NCBI GenBank assembly: GCA_017654935.2
Contig: CM065699.1
Span: forward strand, 11,076,466 to 11,140,465
Reading direction: 5' to 3'
DNA: 64,000 nucleotides
Source of the DNA: Phymorhynchus buccinoides
Taxonomy: Eukaryota > Mollusca > Gastropoda > Neogastropoda > Raphitomidae
This document shows, piece after piece, positions 26,770 through 37,934 of this stretch. Each line of letters starts with the position of its first letter. Position 1 is the stretch's first letter. Under the pieces are notes generated by a model. The model worked only from the letters and a program-made list of their open reading frames with translations. It searched no databases and was not told where the DNA came from. The position numbers and the translations under genes were made by a program.

Positions 26770-26981
26770 GTGGCATTCTCAAAATGGATTTGTTCTCAAC
26801 ATGTCTGCGCATGTGCGAAGACTTAAGGATAGGGTTAGGGTTAGGAATAGGTTTAGGGTTATGGATAGGTTTAAAGTCAATTTAGTGTCGAACACACAAA
26901 AGATAAAATTTGGTGGTACGTCATGATCGATTTCGCACATGCGCAGACATGTTGAGAACAAATCCATTTTGAGAATGCTAC
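26770..26981. mobile_element. TIR element with telomere-like core and ACCGGT flanks
   Basis: Inverted termini of about 50 bp (GTGGCATTCTCAAAATGGAT inward; right end ATCCATTTTGAGAATGCTAC) surround AGGGTTAGGGTTAGGAATAG-type repeats at 26828-26875. Both sides show ACCGGT (26764-26769 and 26982-26987), itself a palindrome. No protein is encoded. Confidence 0.85.
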
Positions 26982-27266
26982 ACCGGTATCAAATTGCCTG
27001 AATTCTGGCTTCAGGCATACCCACATGCAGCCTCGGCCCTGGGTGAATCCCCACTGCCTTGAGGAAGGTCCCCAAAGGCTAATTAATCCCTTTAGCTGCA
27101 GCACTAGGAGTCCAGTGCAAATGCCCCCGGCCCCTAGTTTGATAGTCAGAGACTTCCAGAAAAGACTAACCCGTACCATGATTTTTCAGTAATGTGGAAA
27201 ATCAATTTATTGTAATGGCCTAGCTCTCACTTCACTACTGTGACGCGCCACTATTAAATTACAATA

Positions 27267-27446
27267 CAGTAGAACCTCCCTTATAAGACCTCCCATTATA
27301 AGACTCCCTCCCACATGAAGACCTACTTCTCTGAGACATTGCCCTTCTTTGTAAGTATTAAAATTACCTCCCTTACAAGACCCCTCCCTTATAAGACCTC
27401 ATTTTGGATGATTGTTGAAGGTCGATTTATAAGGGAGGTTCCACTG
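27267..27446 (+). mobile_element. Tigger/pogo-like MITE, copy 4
   Basis: TA-bordered, 180 bp, beginning CAGTAGAACCTCCC and ending GGGAGGTTCCACTG. Confidence 0.87.
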
Positions 27447-27559
27447 TACGCCATGTAGAGTAGGGCCTTCACGTAGGCCCTGCAAACACGTAAACTTTCC
27501 CCTATGGCTTGTACCCACGTGTCGTCATATCAGGCCACAAGGAGCGCGCCATATTATGG

Positions 27560-27666
27560 GAGACCGCCATCTTAGTCAGTAACTTTGTTTAAAAAAATGC
27601 CAGATCGATGCTGTTTACACACAAATAAGGACTAAGATGGCGACACTTCCGTTGGAAGGGTCGAGA
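27560..27666. promoter_or_regulatory. Inverted YY1-like motif pair (possible promoter)
   Basis: CGCCATCTTAGTC at about 27567-27579 and GACTAAGATGGCG at 27632-27644 form a 13-bp inverted repeat about 52 bp apart. Each half contains an AAGATGGCG core resembling YY1 sites and ATG contexts of TATA-less promoters. On plus, ATGGCGACACTTCC... runs to an AG|GTGGGG donor-like site at about 27677. No downstream exon could be assigned, so a gene is not claimed. Confidence 0.3.
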
Positions 27667-28150
27667 TGCGCACGCAGGTGGGGGGGGGGGAGGAGCCATA
27701 ACTTTGAGACAAAAGTTTTCACTGCAGGCTGGTGACGTTTTTGAGCCTTTTAAGTTGCAGCTTCCGTTTTGACCCACATTGGGATGGACTGGATGACGTT
27801 TTCATGGGCTTTACAGTATCACATCATAACCCCGGTCAGCTTACTTTCCATTATTGCTTTCCGCGTAAAACTGTCACATGCTGTCACGGAGCAGTGGATT
27901 AAACACCATGGGGGTCTGACCGTGGCCGACGGTAGTAGGCCTATCGTAAATTTGAGTTTTACGTCCTCTCGACCTGGAGGTAGTAGGCCTATAGTCTGAT
28001 CATTTTTATTATAGTCCCATAGCGAGTGGCAACGGTCTGACTGTCTTTGTTCTCCCTGTTCTGTAAAAGTAAGACTACGATCATCGAAGGCCCTTGCAGC
28101 TCAACGAAAAACCTCTTTTGTGACTGGACGGTTTGTCTGTAGGCCTACAA

Positions 28151-28343
28151 CAGTGGAACCTCCCTTATAAGACCTCCCATTATAAGACTCCCTCCCACTT
28201 GAGACCTACTTCTTTGAGACATTGCCCTTCTTAATCTTTGTAAGTTTTAAAATTACCTCCCTTATAAGACACCTCCCTTATAAGACCCCTCCCTATTAAG
28301 ACCTCATGATGATTTTTGAAGGTCTTATAGGGAGGTTCCACTG
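28151..28343 (+). mobile_element. Tigger/pogo-like MITE, copy 5
   Basis: CAGTGGAACCTCCCTTATAA to GGGAGGTTCCACTG, followed by TA. The left flank is CAA rather than TA, probably mutated. Confidence 0.85.
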
Positions 28344-28470
28344 TAGCTGTCTCGCTCTGTACGTAAACAAAGAGGACCAGTCCCCACATCTTAAAAAGGT
28401 TTAGACCCCCCCAAAAAAAGAGTTTTAAATAGGCCTACTGGGACGAGCGGGGCACTGTTAACAGTGTTAA

Positions 28471-28640
28471 CCGCCGTTTTGTCCAAATAACGGCGGGGCT
28501 AGAACCGCCGTTTTGTCCAAATTTTCTATTATGATTTGGACAAAACGGCGGTTCAAGAATCCGCCGTTTTGTCTATAGACAAAACGGCGGGTTGGACAAA
28601 ACGGCGCCCGATTTTGAACCGCCGTTTTGTCCAAATGAAA
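28471..28640. repeat. Hairpin cluster of CCGCCGTTTTGTCC (seven copies, both strands)
   Basis: Copies of CCGCCGTTTTGTC occur on plus at 28471, 28505, 28561 and about 28619, and on minus at about 28537, 28579 and 28594. Neighbouring copies are arranged head-to-head or tail-to-tail, so several 16-20-bp hairpins can form in 170 bp. Confidence 0.85.
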
Positions 28641-28699
28641 ATTGGAGTTATGAAAACTCATTCTTGACAAGTTCTCATTTTTAAAAAAATCTTTGTTGA

Positions 28700-29098
28700 A
28701 TAACAAGCTGACCACTGACACTGGTCACTTTGGCCTAATTTTACCGTTTGAATGCTTATTAGTGTATTAGGAGATCATATGAACAACTGTTGATGTGGTT
28801 GACCAGTGGTCAGTGTCACTGACCAGTGGTCACTTTGGCCTATTTTCACTGTTTGACTGCAAATTAGTGTATTAGGAGTTCAAATGAACAATTTTTGATG
28901 TCGTTGACCAGTGGTCAGTGTCACTTTGGCCTATTTTCAATGTTTGACTCCAAATTAGTGTATTATGAGTTCAAATGAACAAATTTTGATGTCGTTGACC
29001 AGTGGTCAGTGTCACCGACCAGTGGTCACTTTGGCCTATTTTTTTTATGTGGTTGACCATTGGTCATTGTCACTGACCACTGGTCAACCACATCAAAG
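28700..29098. repeat. About 100-bp tandem repeat with GACCAGTGGTC palindromes
   Basis: Roughly four degenerate units contain TGACCAGTGGTCAGTGTCAC, CACTTTGGCCTATTTT and AAATTAGTGTATTAGGAGTT. The last unit is partly inverted (CACTGACCACTGGTCAACCA). The array abuts the stop codon of the TRIM-like gene. Confidence 0.85.
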
Positions 29099-29103
29099 CT
29101 TGT

Positions 29104-30513
29104 TCATTTGTGCATAGTTCCTTGTTCAAACTTCAGTTGTCCCCCTTGGAAGGTGACCACATGGAGGGCGCTGTTCAGCTTGTCTGCAATGATCAGAACT
29201 GGCTGACCTAGGTCGTAAAACATCACATCGACTGGCTGGTAGTCCCTTGTGGGAGGTTGGTAGGTGCTCATAGATTTTTGGTTGGATCTTTTGTACAAAA
29301 GGACTGTACGTGAAGAGGAATCAGTCTCAGCTTCCTCCACCACAGCGCAGTACCTTTCTGTTTTGTCAATGTCAAAGGCCCTGTGACGGCCGACATGGAT
29401 TGTAAACTCCACATCAACTTTGGTCTCTAGTGGCAAATGGGGGTATTCGGATGTGACTGTGTCTCTCAGAATGTCTGCATATCCTGATAACTGGTTAGAG
29501 AGTATGAAATTTGCTGCCACTGGTGATTTGTTGTAAGTTTCAAAAGCACCTGCTACATACCCAGTCCTTCAGTATGACGTTTGCTGGATATTCTGCCTAG
29601 ACAGTCGGTACCACGGAACACACACTGTCCTGACTCAGTAAATGTTTGGTTAGGGGCATTGTCATTGTTCCCAAGCTTGTCATACGACACAAAGAGACTA
29701 GGTGGATCACTGTCAACGTGGCAAAGTGAGAACACCTCTGTTTCTGGATCCTGTGAACACTGGAAGCGATGTGTTACCTTTGCCTCCTTCATATCTACAT
29801 AACCCACATAGTCACAAATTGTTTGAATCATCAAGTCGCTGCTCAGAACTGAACGAAAATGAGGCCTGCAGAGCGGTCTTTCTTCTCGTGATGCTATAGC
29901 TTCTACAACTGTCTCGCTGTTGTGTCCGTTTCTCACCTTCTTGGCAGTTGACAAACTGCCTGCAGTAGTTTCAGACTTGATGTCATCATCCACTTGCTGG
30001 AGGAGAGTTGACAGTTTTTGGGCGATGGTCTGACGTTTTTCATGGTCCTCTGCAATTTCATTGACCAATTTCGCGTAAGCAGACAGCAAATAGTCCAGCT
30101 GCTTGTCTTTGTGTTTTTCTAATGCTTCCATAACTGGCAGCGTGGATGCTCTTCTCCACAGTCGCTCTCTGTTCGTCCAGGGCGCTCCTTTCTTTGGTCC
30201 ACATCTTTATATCTGTCTCCATGTCAGACAGTGCATTCTGCAGAACCGTTTTATAGTCACTCGCAGGCAGCTCGGAAATGCACCTGTCCTGAGTTGTTGA
30301 TGTCTCAATGTAGAAATCGGTCTGCAGGGCGGCTGCCCCGCCTAGGGGAAGAGTGGTGACTTTGTGGCAATAAGGGCAAGGGAAGGTTCTGTTCCGCTTT
30401 GTGTGAGTTAGCTGGTTGATGCAACCTTCACAAAAGGTGTGGAAACAGGAGAGGAATTTGGGCTTGTTGAAAACGTTCAAACACAGAGGGCAGGTGTTGC
30501 AGTTTGTCGCCAT
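29104..30513 (-). pseudogene. TRIM-like RING-finger gene with two frameshifts
   Basis: Apparently a single-exon gene. Translation from ATG at 30513 (context AAAATGGC) gives a RING finger at residues about 5-50 (CPLCLNVF, CFHTFCEGC, CPYCHK: C3HC4), then a helical/coiled-coil stretch. The frame is lost near 30132 and resumes in 30131-29560 (LEKHKDKQLDYLLSAYAKLV, HEKRQTIAQKLSTLLQQVDD, then a beta-rich region). It is lost again near 29560 and resumes to a TGA at 29106-29104 (DVMFYDLGQPVLIIADKLN, resembling beta-propeller blades of invertebrate TRIM2/3/56-like proteins). The total of about 470 codons fits this expanded molluscan family. Such proteins are E3 ubiquitin ligases, often linked to innate immunity. 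Each break is explained by a 1-nt length change, so sequencing error is as possible as pseudogenisation. Confidence 0.75.
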
Positions 30514-30687
30514 TTTCGGCTGATGATTGTTGAAGTTTAAATATCTGCGAAATACACACACAATATAAAAGATGTTGATTAAAGCACCATTTTATCATAC
30601 TCACAGAGAAATCATCTACGTCAATTTTGAGATGACAGCAGCAAAAGAACCTTTATACCAGAGGCTCCGCTAGCTTCTTTTTTGTAT

Positions 30688-30692
30688 CCATC
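30688..30692 (+). repeat. Target-site duplication CCATC, left
   Basis: CCATC directly precedes the TGTGACG start of the solo LTR and is repeated at 33177-33181 directly after its GTCACA end. Confidence 0.85.
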
Positions 30693-33176
30693 TGTGACGT
30701 AAGTGTCCCGCGCAACCCGCTTTCTTTATTTCTTATCTACCCCCCCCCCCCCCCCCCTTCTCCCCTCCCCCCCCTCTCCTTTTCATGTCTCGACCAGCCG
30801 CCACGTTAATTGCCCGGCTGCTTCAAACGAACGCCGCGGAAGGGCGTTATCTCTTTGTCCCCGGTCGGCACGTACCACCTACCGAGGTTATCTCCCTTCA
30901 CCCCCCCCCCCCTCTTATCTACCGTCTCATCACAAGAAAGTGACAACCACAGTTATCTCCCTTTGAAGACGGTTTTGCCTTTCCAATCACAAGGTTAGGA
31001 ATGTCAGGCATGTGATAAGGATGTAATAGGCGCGTGATTGTTCTGTACACTTGAACATCATCTTGTGACGTGTCGACTGTAATAAACCAATAGCAGGCTT
31101 TCATTGTTTGAAAGTGAAGGCTATAATTGGCGTAGTGAGAAAATGTTTTCACACATTCCCAACCGGGAGTCCGTAGTGAGAGGGTCTCTCTCTCTCGCTA
31201 CGCGATGACCCGATGCAATGGTGGCAGTTGCATCGAAGTCTTGCTGTGTGGCAGCCAGCGAGAAGGGCGATGCCGAATCTCCTCCCTCACCATGGGAGTT
31301 GAACGACTTGCGGACGGGATGGATCGACGGGCAGCAACTTGGATCGTCTCTGCAGTATGCCGATGCCCAGTGGACGTTACGGGCGGGAGAACTTGGGCAG
31401 CTACCGCCTGTCTACTGGGGGTATTCACATCCGCCTGCAGAGAGGGCTCGACTTGGCTGCGTGTCTACCAGCCCGCCCGCAACGACATCGACTCCCCGGT
31501 ATGGAGCAGGTCGCCCTGTGGTCCTGACGACGGCCTTAGGAGGAAGAAGACCATCTACAGCAGGAGCTATCTTTGACGCCAACGCCAACGGCAGCGACAA
31601 GCTTCATCAGATGCTCGCATCTATGCACCAAAATTCAACGATGCTAACATCAGCATCATGCAACAGTTCCAGACTCGGATCCCCGTCCGAGATGTTCCCG
31701 CAACCGACAGCGTTATCCGCGATTCCAGGGTGCGCAATGTGTTCCGTGTCATCGAAAGACGACGTATGCCACGTCACGAACTCTACTTTCATCATTCAAC
31801 GGCCCCCATCATCATCATCATCCAACGAGAAGACTACCCAGCCTTCATGCAGAACGTCCATAAGGACCTACGGTCAATTGGACGCAAATCTCACCATCTT
31901 ATAAGTTTTTCACACAAGACGCTGAAACTGACTAGAGCAACACCTCTCCCAGCCAGAATAGCCCACCTAGTAAGTCTTATTGATGACTGGTGATTGAGAC
32001 TGGTTGTTTGTTTGACCCTAGTTTTGATCTAGATCCTATGTTCAATGATGAATAAGGAGTAGATAGATATGTTATAGAAAAGAAGTGGTAAACATTCTAT
32101 TCTATTTATGTGCACTGATTATTTGTGTGTGTGTGTGTTTTTAACTTGAACACTTTTGGTACCAGAACCGGAGTTTATGCCTACTAACCCTTTTGTCTAT
32201 TTTTAGTAGGAAACCTATGGGCCGCAATCTTGCACTTTATGATACCATTCCTTTCCAGGTGTTGGATGGAGAGTGATGATGGATTGATCACCTTTTATGT
32301 TTTACTGATCTCAGTTTGTTAACTGAAATTCAGTTTATTGATTAACTAGTGCTATTGTACAAGGGAAGCCTTCTAGCCGGTTGGGATTCACTAATTCCCT
32401 GCCGACTGAAGCCCCTTGTCTCTAAGCCATAGAGATCTACATCCACCTTCTCCTGTGATTATCAGCAGGGCATCGTGGGCCGGACGATCATCCCGGACTC
32501 CACCAAGCACCAAGACGGGAAAGACGCCCCGCACCCAGAATCCGTGAGGAGACCACGCCTGAACCGTGCCATCCCGCGAAGCCGTAACCGGAACGACTGG
32601 GAGCTACTCTCACCTGATGAGCAAGCCCAGCCAACCCAGCACTCGCCGATCACCACGGAGGACCCTGACAACAGCTAAGTCCCCCGGACTGCGCCAATCA
32701 TTGGAACTTTCCTACGGACACTGAAGATAATTAGTAACCCTTCCGGCATGGGGCGAACCTTATAGAAAGACAAAAGTCTTGTGAATCCTTTCGGATTTCA
32801 TTGTTTTTTTATCCATATTTTGTTTTGGCGCCATTGAGCTGCTTTATTATTATTGTTGCATAATCTTATGCAGATTTTGGGAGTAAATAAAATACAAGTG
32901 TCAAATAATCCTGAACCCTTTGGTCAGACTGATGAGAGTGGGAGTCTTGTAATTTCATGTAAAACCCTACTTCTCTCTGTCTGCCATTTAGAGCAATTCA
33001 ACCACTTGTATTTCTTACAACCATACGAGCCAGAACCCGGGCACAAATATAAATTTATTAGATGAAAAGGGGCCGGGAAAGCTGCTCATCTCCCATACCC
33101 TAGAGAAGTGGGCTAAAGGCAAATTTTCTAAAGTCTTCCCTAGGGACTTAGCCTTTTAACCCATTACCTCGTCACA
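30693..33176 (+). mobile_element. Solo LTR of the tandem-array family, with 0.75-kb insertion
   Basis: Begins TGTGACGTAAGTGTCCCGCG and ends CCTCGTCACA, with CCATC duplicated on both sides, proving an independent integration later reduced to one LTR. Without the insertion at about 31156-31905 its length (about 1.74 kb) equals the array LTRs. Like array LTR D it has a single ATTTTTAGTAGGAAACC block and the AACCCAGCACTCGCCGATCA variant. It carries an AATAAA signal at about 32885 (GAGTAAATAAAATAC). Confidence 0.92.
31156..31905 (+). mobile_element. Unidentified 0.75-kb insertion in the solo LTR, with 228-codon open frame
   Basis: The other LTRs read straight through at this point. Here TTTTCACACA occurs at both borders (about 31146-31155 and 31906-31915), consistent with a 10-bp target duplication. 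The insert is GC-rich and open in the plus strand from 31218 to 31904 (228 codons, Ser/Thr/Pro-rich, no recognised domain). A second frame stays open for 123 codons. No inverted termini, poly-A or transposase was seen. It could be a fragment of another element or a captured host sequence. Confidence 0.6.
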
Positions 33177-33504
33177 CCATCCCAGTGACGGAGATTGTAA
33201 AAAAAATGTCCGTCCTGGGACCATTTTCATCCGTCCCCACTGAATTGTGCTGCCACAGCTTTATTGGGCCTGCGCCTACAAGTACAACAGAAGTTCTGGT
33301 TTACCTGCAAATGCACCCACGCGACAAGCACTGAGAGACATGGAGCAAAGCCGTACATACTCCACATCATTAACAACAAACTAGAGCGTTAAAGACACTA
33401 GACCAACAGCCGCGCGGCACCGTTTTCGTGTCCAGTGACCTTGACCTTTGACTTAGATTGTTTAAGTTGGTCTAGATAATAATAATAATAATATTAATAA
33501 TAAT

Positions 33505-33815
33505 AGTGGTTATTTATAGAGCGCTTAACTCCCTTTGCAGGGAGCTCAAAGCACTGAACAAAGGCCTAAACACTAACATACAGATAAACATACACATTAA
33601 AGACAAGACAAGAATAAAAGAATAATCAACATGAAGACGAGTATTGATGTGAGGTTCAAAAGACAAGGATGGATCTACAGTTACACAAAGGTCTTTTTCT
33701 GCATACATGTTTTCCAGAACTCTTTTGACATCACCATAATTCAGGTAGTAACTATGCATCTATAGGATTCTTTTTACCCAAATGTAAAACTTTTGACTGT
33801 TATTTGTGTTAAAGG
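33505..33815 (-). pseudogene. CR1-like LINE fragment joined to a short repeat
   Basis: The minus strand encodes YYLNYGDVKRVLEN and EKDLCVTVDPSLSFEPHIN, the post-catalytic EKDLGV...HI region of CR1-type RT, in a broken frame. The 3' side is an AGAGCGCTTAACTCCCTTTG block next to an (AAT)n run at 33478-33505, similar to the repeat at 20605-20700. Confidence 0.6.
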
Positions 33816-34236
33816 TGGACCCTGACCGATGAGTTTTTGCAGCCACTTTGGATGGGATGGGTGGAGGTCACTCATTGTAGTTGAAGCATTTTCTTTTTTT
33901 GTAGTAAAATAAAATTGGAGCTATTTCATTTGTTGTGACTGAGCGAAACTCCTTTAGATAGACTGTATATATATATATATATATTTTTAAAGGCTTGTAA
34001 TACGAACATTTCGTGCAAACGATTTGGCGGTCATTAGAAAAGAGACGGCACAGCCTTATCTTTGGGTGAAATAATTTGACTTCCAGCACCTCCGCCAAGG
34101 AGTAATCGCCGATTTGACGATTTGATTTATAAGAAACCAGAGCAAAGTGAGTGTTGCAATCTCTGTAGTAGTGTAAAGGGTGTTTTCCTGGTGATTCCCG
34201 ACGTGTTTCTTACAAAACCTCATCCGTCAGGGTGCC
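33812..34236. mobile_element. TIR element (CCCTGACSGATGAG family)
   Basis: The left end ACCCTGACCGATGAGTTTTT and right end AAACCTCATCCGTCAGGGT are inverted. The right-end portion (CCAGAGCAAAGTGAGTGTT to CATCCGTCAGGG) recurs at 38570-38665. No transposase is present. The target duplication is unclear. Confidence 0.6.
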
Positions 34237-34265
34237 CTTTTAAAACTCATTAAGTTAACCAAGTG

Positions 34266-34386
34266 TTCTTCTTCTTCAAGTTGGGGATGTTTATCCTGCC
34301 CCGCACTCACCGGTCTTCATTCAGACCATTAATAGCGCACAGGATGTGTGCTATGTGAATTCGTGTCATCCATCCCACCCGCACAC
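34266..34386 (+). repeat. Dispersed repeat A, copy 2
   Basis: Matches 1350-1478 in the same orientation (TTTATCCTGCCCC, TTCATTCAGACC, GTGTCATCCATCCCAC). The MITE that follows is inserted at its end. Confidence 0.55.
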
Positions 34387-34392
34387 ACGGCC

Positions 34393-34627
34393 TGTCGCAG
34401 TCAAAAGTGTAGCTCGTGCAAATCTGCCGCTCGCTACTATGAGAGTGTGTATTTGCGACATTGAGCATGAACCACAAATTTCACTTTTTCTAAGGTTATG
34501 AATAGGGTTAGGGTTAGGGTTAGGTAAATGGTTCAAGTAAAGAAAGAGTGAAATTTGTAGTTGTCGCAAATACACTCTCATAGTAACGAGCGGCAGATTT
34601 GCACGAGCTACACTTTTGACTGCGACA
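34393..34627. mobile_element. Telomere-core MITE (TGTCGCAGTC family), copy 2
   Basis: 235 bp, inverted core relative to copy 1, with (TTAGGG)-type repeats at 34502-34524. It is flanked by CGGCC at 34388-34392 and 34628-34632. The arms are nearly identical to those at 11208-11442. Confidence 0.92.
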
Positions 34628-34649
34628 CGGCCTACTCCTACCGAATAGT

Positions 34650-36345
34650 GGAACATTGAAAAATGAAAAGGGGGAAACAGTCACATAAAATAAAGACAAA
34701 GCAAACACATTAAACTCTTTTTTTTCCCGAGCGTTTTCACAAGAGAAGATATTTCTAATATTCCTAATGTAGATAGGGAATCAAAATCCAAAGGGAACAC
34801 ATTAATAGATATAGATATTGAGGTGGAGACAGTTAAAAAGAAACTTAAAGAACTGGATATTTCTAAAGCTCAAGGACCTGACCAGTTACCAGCCAGAGTT
34901 CTGAAAGAGATAGCTAATGAGATAAGTGAACCATTAACTAAACTATTTAATTTGTCTTTGGAACAGGGAGAACTACCAGATGATTGGAAAAACGCAGAAG
35001 TTATAGCTATTTTTAAGAAAGGCACTAGAACAGATCCTGGAAATCATAGACCAGTAAGCTTAACATGTATAACTTGTAAGATACTTGAATCAATTATAAG
35101 GGATAAAGTTGTTCTTTATTTTAAAGAAAACAAACTATATTCAGATTGCCAACATGGTTTTAGGCGCAGAAGGTCGTGTGTTACGCAATTACTTCAAGTC
35201 ATGGAATTTTTTTACAAAATTGTTAGATATAGGAGAGACTATAGACATAGTGTATCTTGATTTTAAAAAGGCGTTTGATTCCGTGCCACACGAAAGATTA
35301 TTACTTAAATTGTCAGCATATGGAATTGATGGTAGACTATTACAATGGATTAGAAGCTTTTTAACAAATAGAAAACAGAAAGTAAGAGTAAGTAAATCAT
35401 ACTCGGAACAAGCAGAAGTAATCAGTGGTATTCCCCAAGGCAGTATTTTAGGCCCAGTCCTATTCACCATATTCATAAATGACTTGCCCGATGAAGTAAA
35501 TAGTGAATGTAAGATCTTTGCTGATGACACAAAGCTATATAATACATCTGGTAATAAAGAAATACTACAGTCAGATTTACACTCTTTACAAGCATGGTCA
35601 GATAAATGGAATTTATATTTTAATGTTCAAAAATGCAAGGTAATGTACATAGGAAGGAAAAACCCTAAACATGATTATTATATGAAGCCGAACTGCACAA
35701 CAAGTAAAATTAATATATGTGAAAACGAGAAAGACTTGGGAATAACTTTTGATCCAGCTTTGAAATTTGATACACATATACAGAAGGTAACCAGTAAAGC
35801 TAACCAAGTAATGGGATTAATCAAAAGATCATTTGACTATCTTCATAAAGATATATTTGTTAAATTATACAAGGCTATGGTTCGACCTCGCATAGAATAT
35901 GGTAACTGTATATGGCATCCTAACCTAAAAAGACAATCAATAATAATTGAAAAAGTTCAGAGAAGAGCCACAAAATTAGTTAAAGCATGTAAAAATGTCT
36001 TACGAGGAACGCTTTAAATTTTCTGAAATTACCATCTTTGAAGGGAAGAAGACTTAGAGGGGACCTTATTCAAACCTATAAAATTGTACATAATCTTGAT
36101 GATATAAATTTCAATGACTTTTTCATAAAATGTACAGTAGACAAAACAAGAAATAGTGATGGTAAATGGTTTCTTAACAGATCTAATACTAACACCCGCA
36201 AAAACTTTTTTACTAACCGTGTTGTTCATATGTGGAATGATCTACCAATTAACATAAAGAATGCACCTAGAATTAATGAATTCAAAAATCTTTTGGACGA
36301 AAACCCAAATTTGATAACATATATAAATATTTATGAATAAAAAAA
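34650..36345 (+). pseudogene. Degenerate CR1-like LINE (RT half only)
   Basis: The 5' end is truncated before the RT. Frames: 34650-34740 (GTLKNEKGETVT, one stop, ANTLNSFF), 34742 to about 35205 (SKAQGPDQLPARVLKEIANE, AEVIAIFKKG, CQHGFRRRRSCVTQLL), about 35212-36017 (VYLDFKKAFDSVPH, GIPQGSILGPVLFTIFINDL, FADDTKLY, MVRPRIEYGN, QRRATKLV) and 36038-36340 (LKGRRLRGDLIQTYK to NEFKNLLDENPNL). At least three frameshifts and one stop make it non-functional. It is similar to, but distinct from, LINE 1 and LINE 2. Confidence 0.9.
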
Positions 36346-36387
36346 AATTATATCTTCTCTTAAAGATGCATCTTTTTAAGTTTTGAT

Positions 36388-36455
36388 CGCTCGCTACTAT
36401 GAGAGTGTGTATTTGCGACATTCACAAATTTCAGTTTTTCCGTAGTTGAACCATT
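36388..36455 (+). repeat. Partial TGTCGCAGTC-family MITE arm
   Basis: CGCTCGCTACTATGAGAGTG and TATTTGCGACATTCACAAAT match the inner arm of the 34393 and 11208 MITEs. The outer terminus and the second arm are missing. Confidence 0.75.
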
Positions 36456-36555
36456 TATCAGCTTCGCTCACTACGTTCGCGGCTGGTAACAAGACTACTT
36501 TCATCTCAATAAACCTGCCAAACTCGTGGACCCTTTCGGCTTATCCGTTGGTTCA

Positions 36556-36557
<2 letters not shown>

Positions 36558-36591
<34 letters not shown>
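36558..36591. repeat. Poly-G tract (about 34 G)
   Basis: An uninterrupted G run. Its length is likely uncertain in the assembly. Confidence 0.95.
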
Positions 36592-36592
<1 letters not shown>

Positions 36593-37119
36593 GTCATAAT
36601 TTATTTGGCTGGAGTAGCGTCATAAACCAAGTTATTGTTCTCAATCATGGGATGACAGTTGTATCGTCGGGCCGAGTAGGTTCTTCAACCCCAATTGCTT
36701 AGATATTGATCGGTTCAGTCAATGCAAGGAGGTTATCCCTTCTGTACAAAAAAGAAAAAGAAAAGGATCATATAATTATACGTTTGTCACGGTGTGTGTG
36801 TGTGTGTGTTTTCTGTGTGTCAAGTCAAGTCAAAATTTTATTTTCAGATGGACATCGAATAAGCATTACATTATGCTTTTTTACATCAAGCCATCCATAA
36901 CAAAACAGAAATCAAATAATAAACAAGCAGAACATGAAAATGCACAAACTACACACACAAACATGTACATACACGCACGCACGCACACACACAACACACA
37001 CACTACACGTACACCGCACACGCACACGCACACACACACGTGTGCGTGTGTGTGTGTGCGTGTGTGTGTGTCTGTGTGTCTGTGTCTGTCTGTATGTATG
37101 TATGTCTATCTGTCTATCT

Positions 37120-37690
<571 letters not shown>

Positions 37691-37934
37691 AGAACTTGAA
37701 TGCAGACATGACGAGAGCAAAGATGTGTGGGGAGGGGAGGGAAGGGGGAGGGGAGGTAAGGGGGCGGTAACGGGCAACTGAAGAGCATAATTTGTATACC
37801 AGTATTCTACTTTTTATATTAACCCCCCCCCCCCCCCCACACACACACACACACACACACACCACACACAAAAGGAGAAAAAAAAAGAAATATACAAATA
37901 AACAAAAAAATAAATAAATTGAAGTGATTCCGTG

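Noticed and set aside
30693..33176. Solo LTR as the 5' LTR of the array
   Set aside because: It has its own CCATC target duplication on both sides and no PBS after it; about 8 kb of unrelated DNA separates it from the array.
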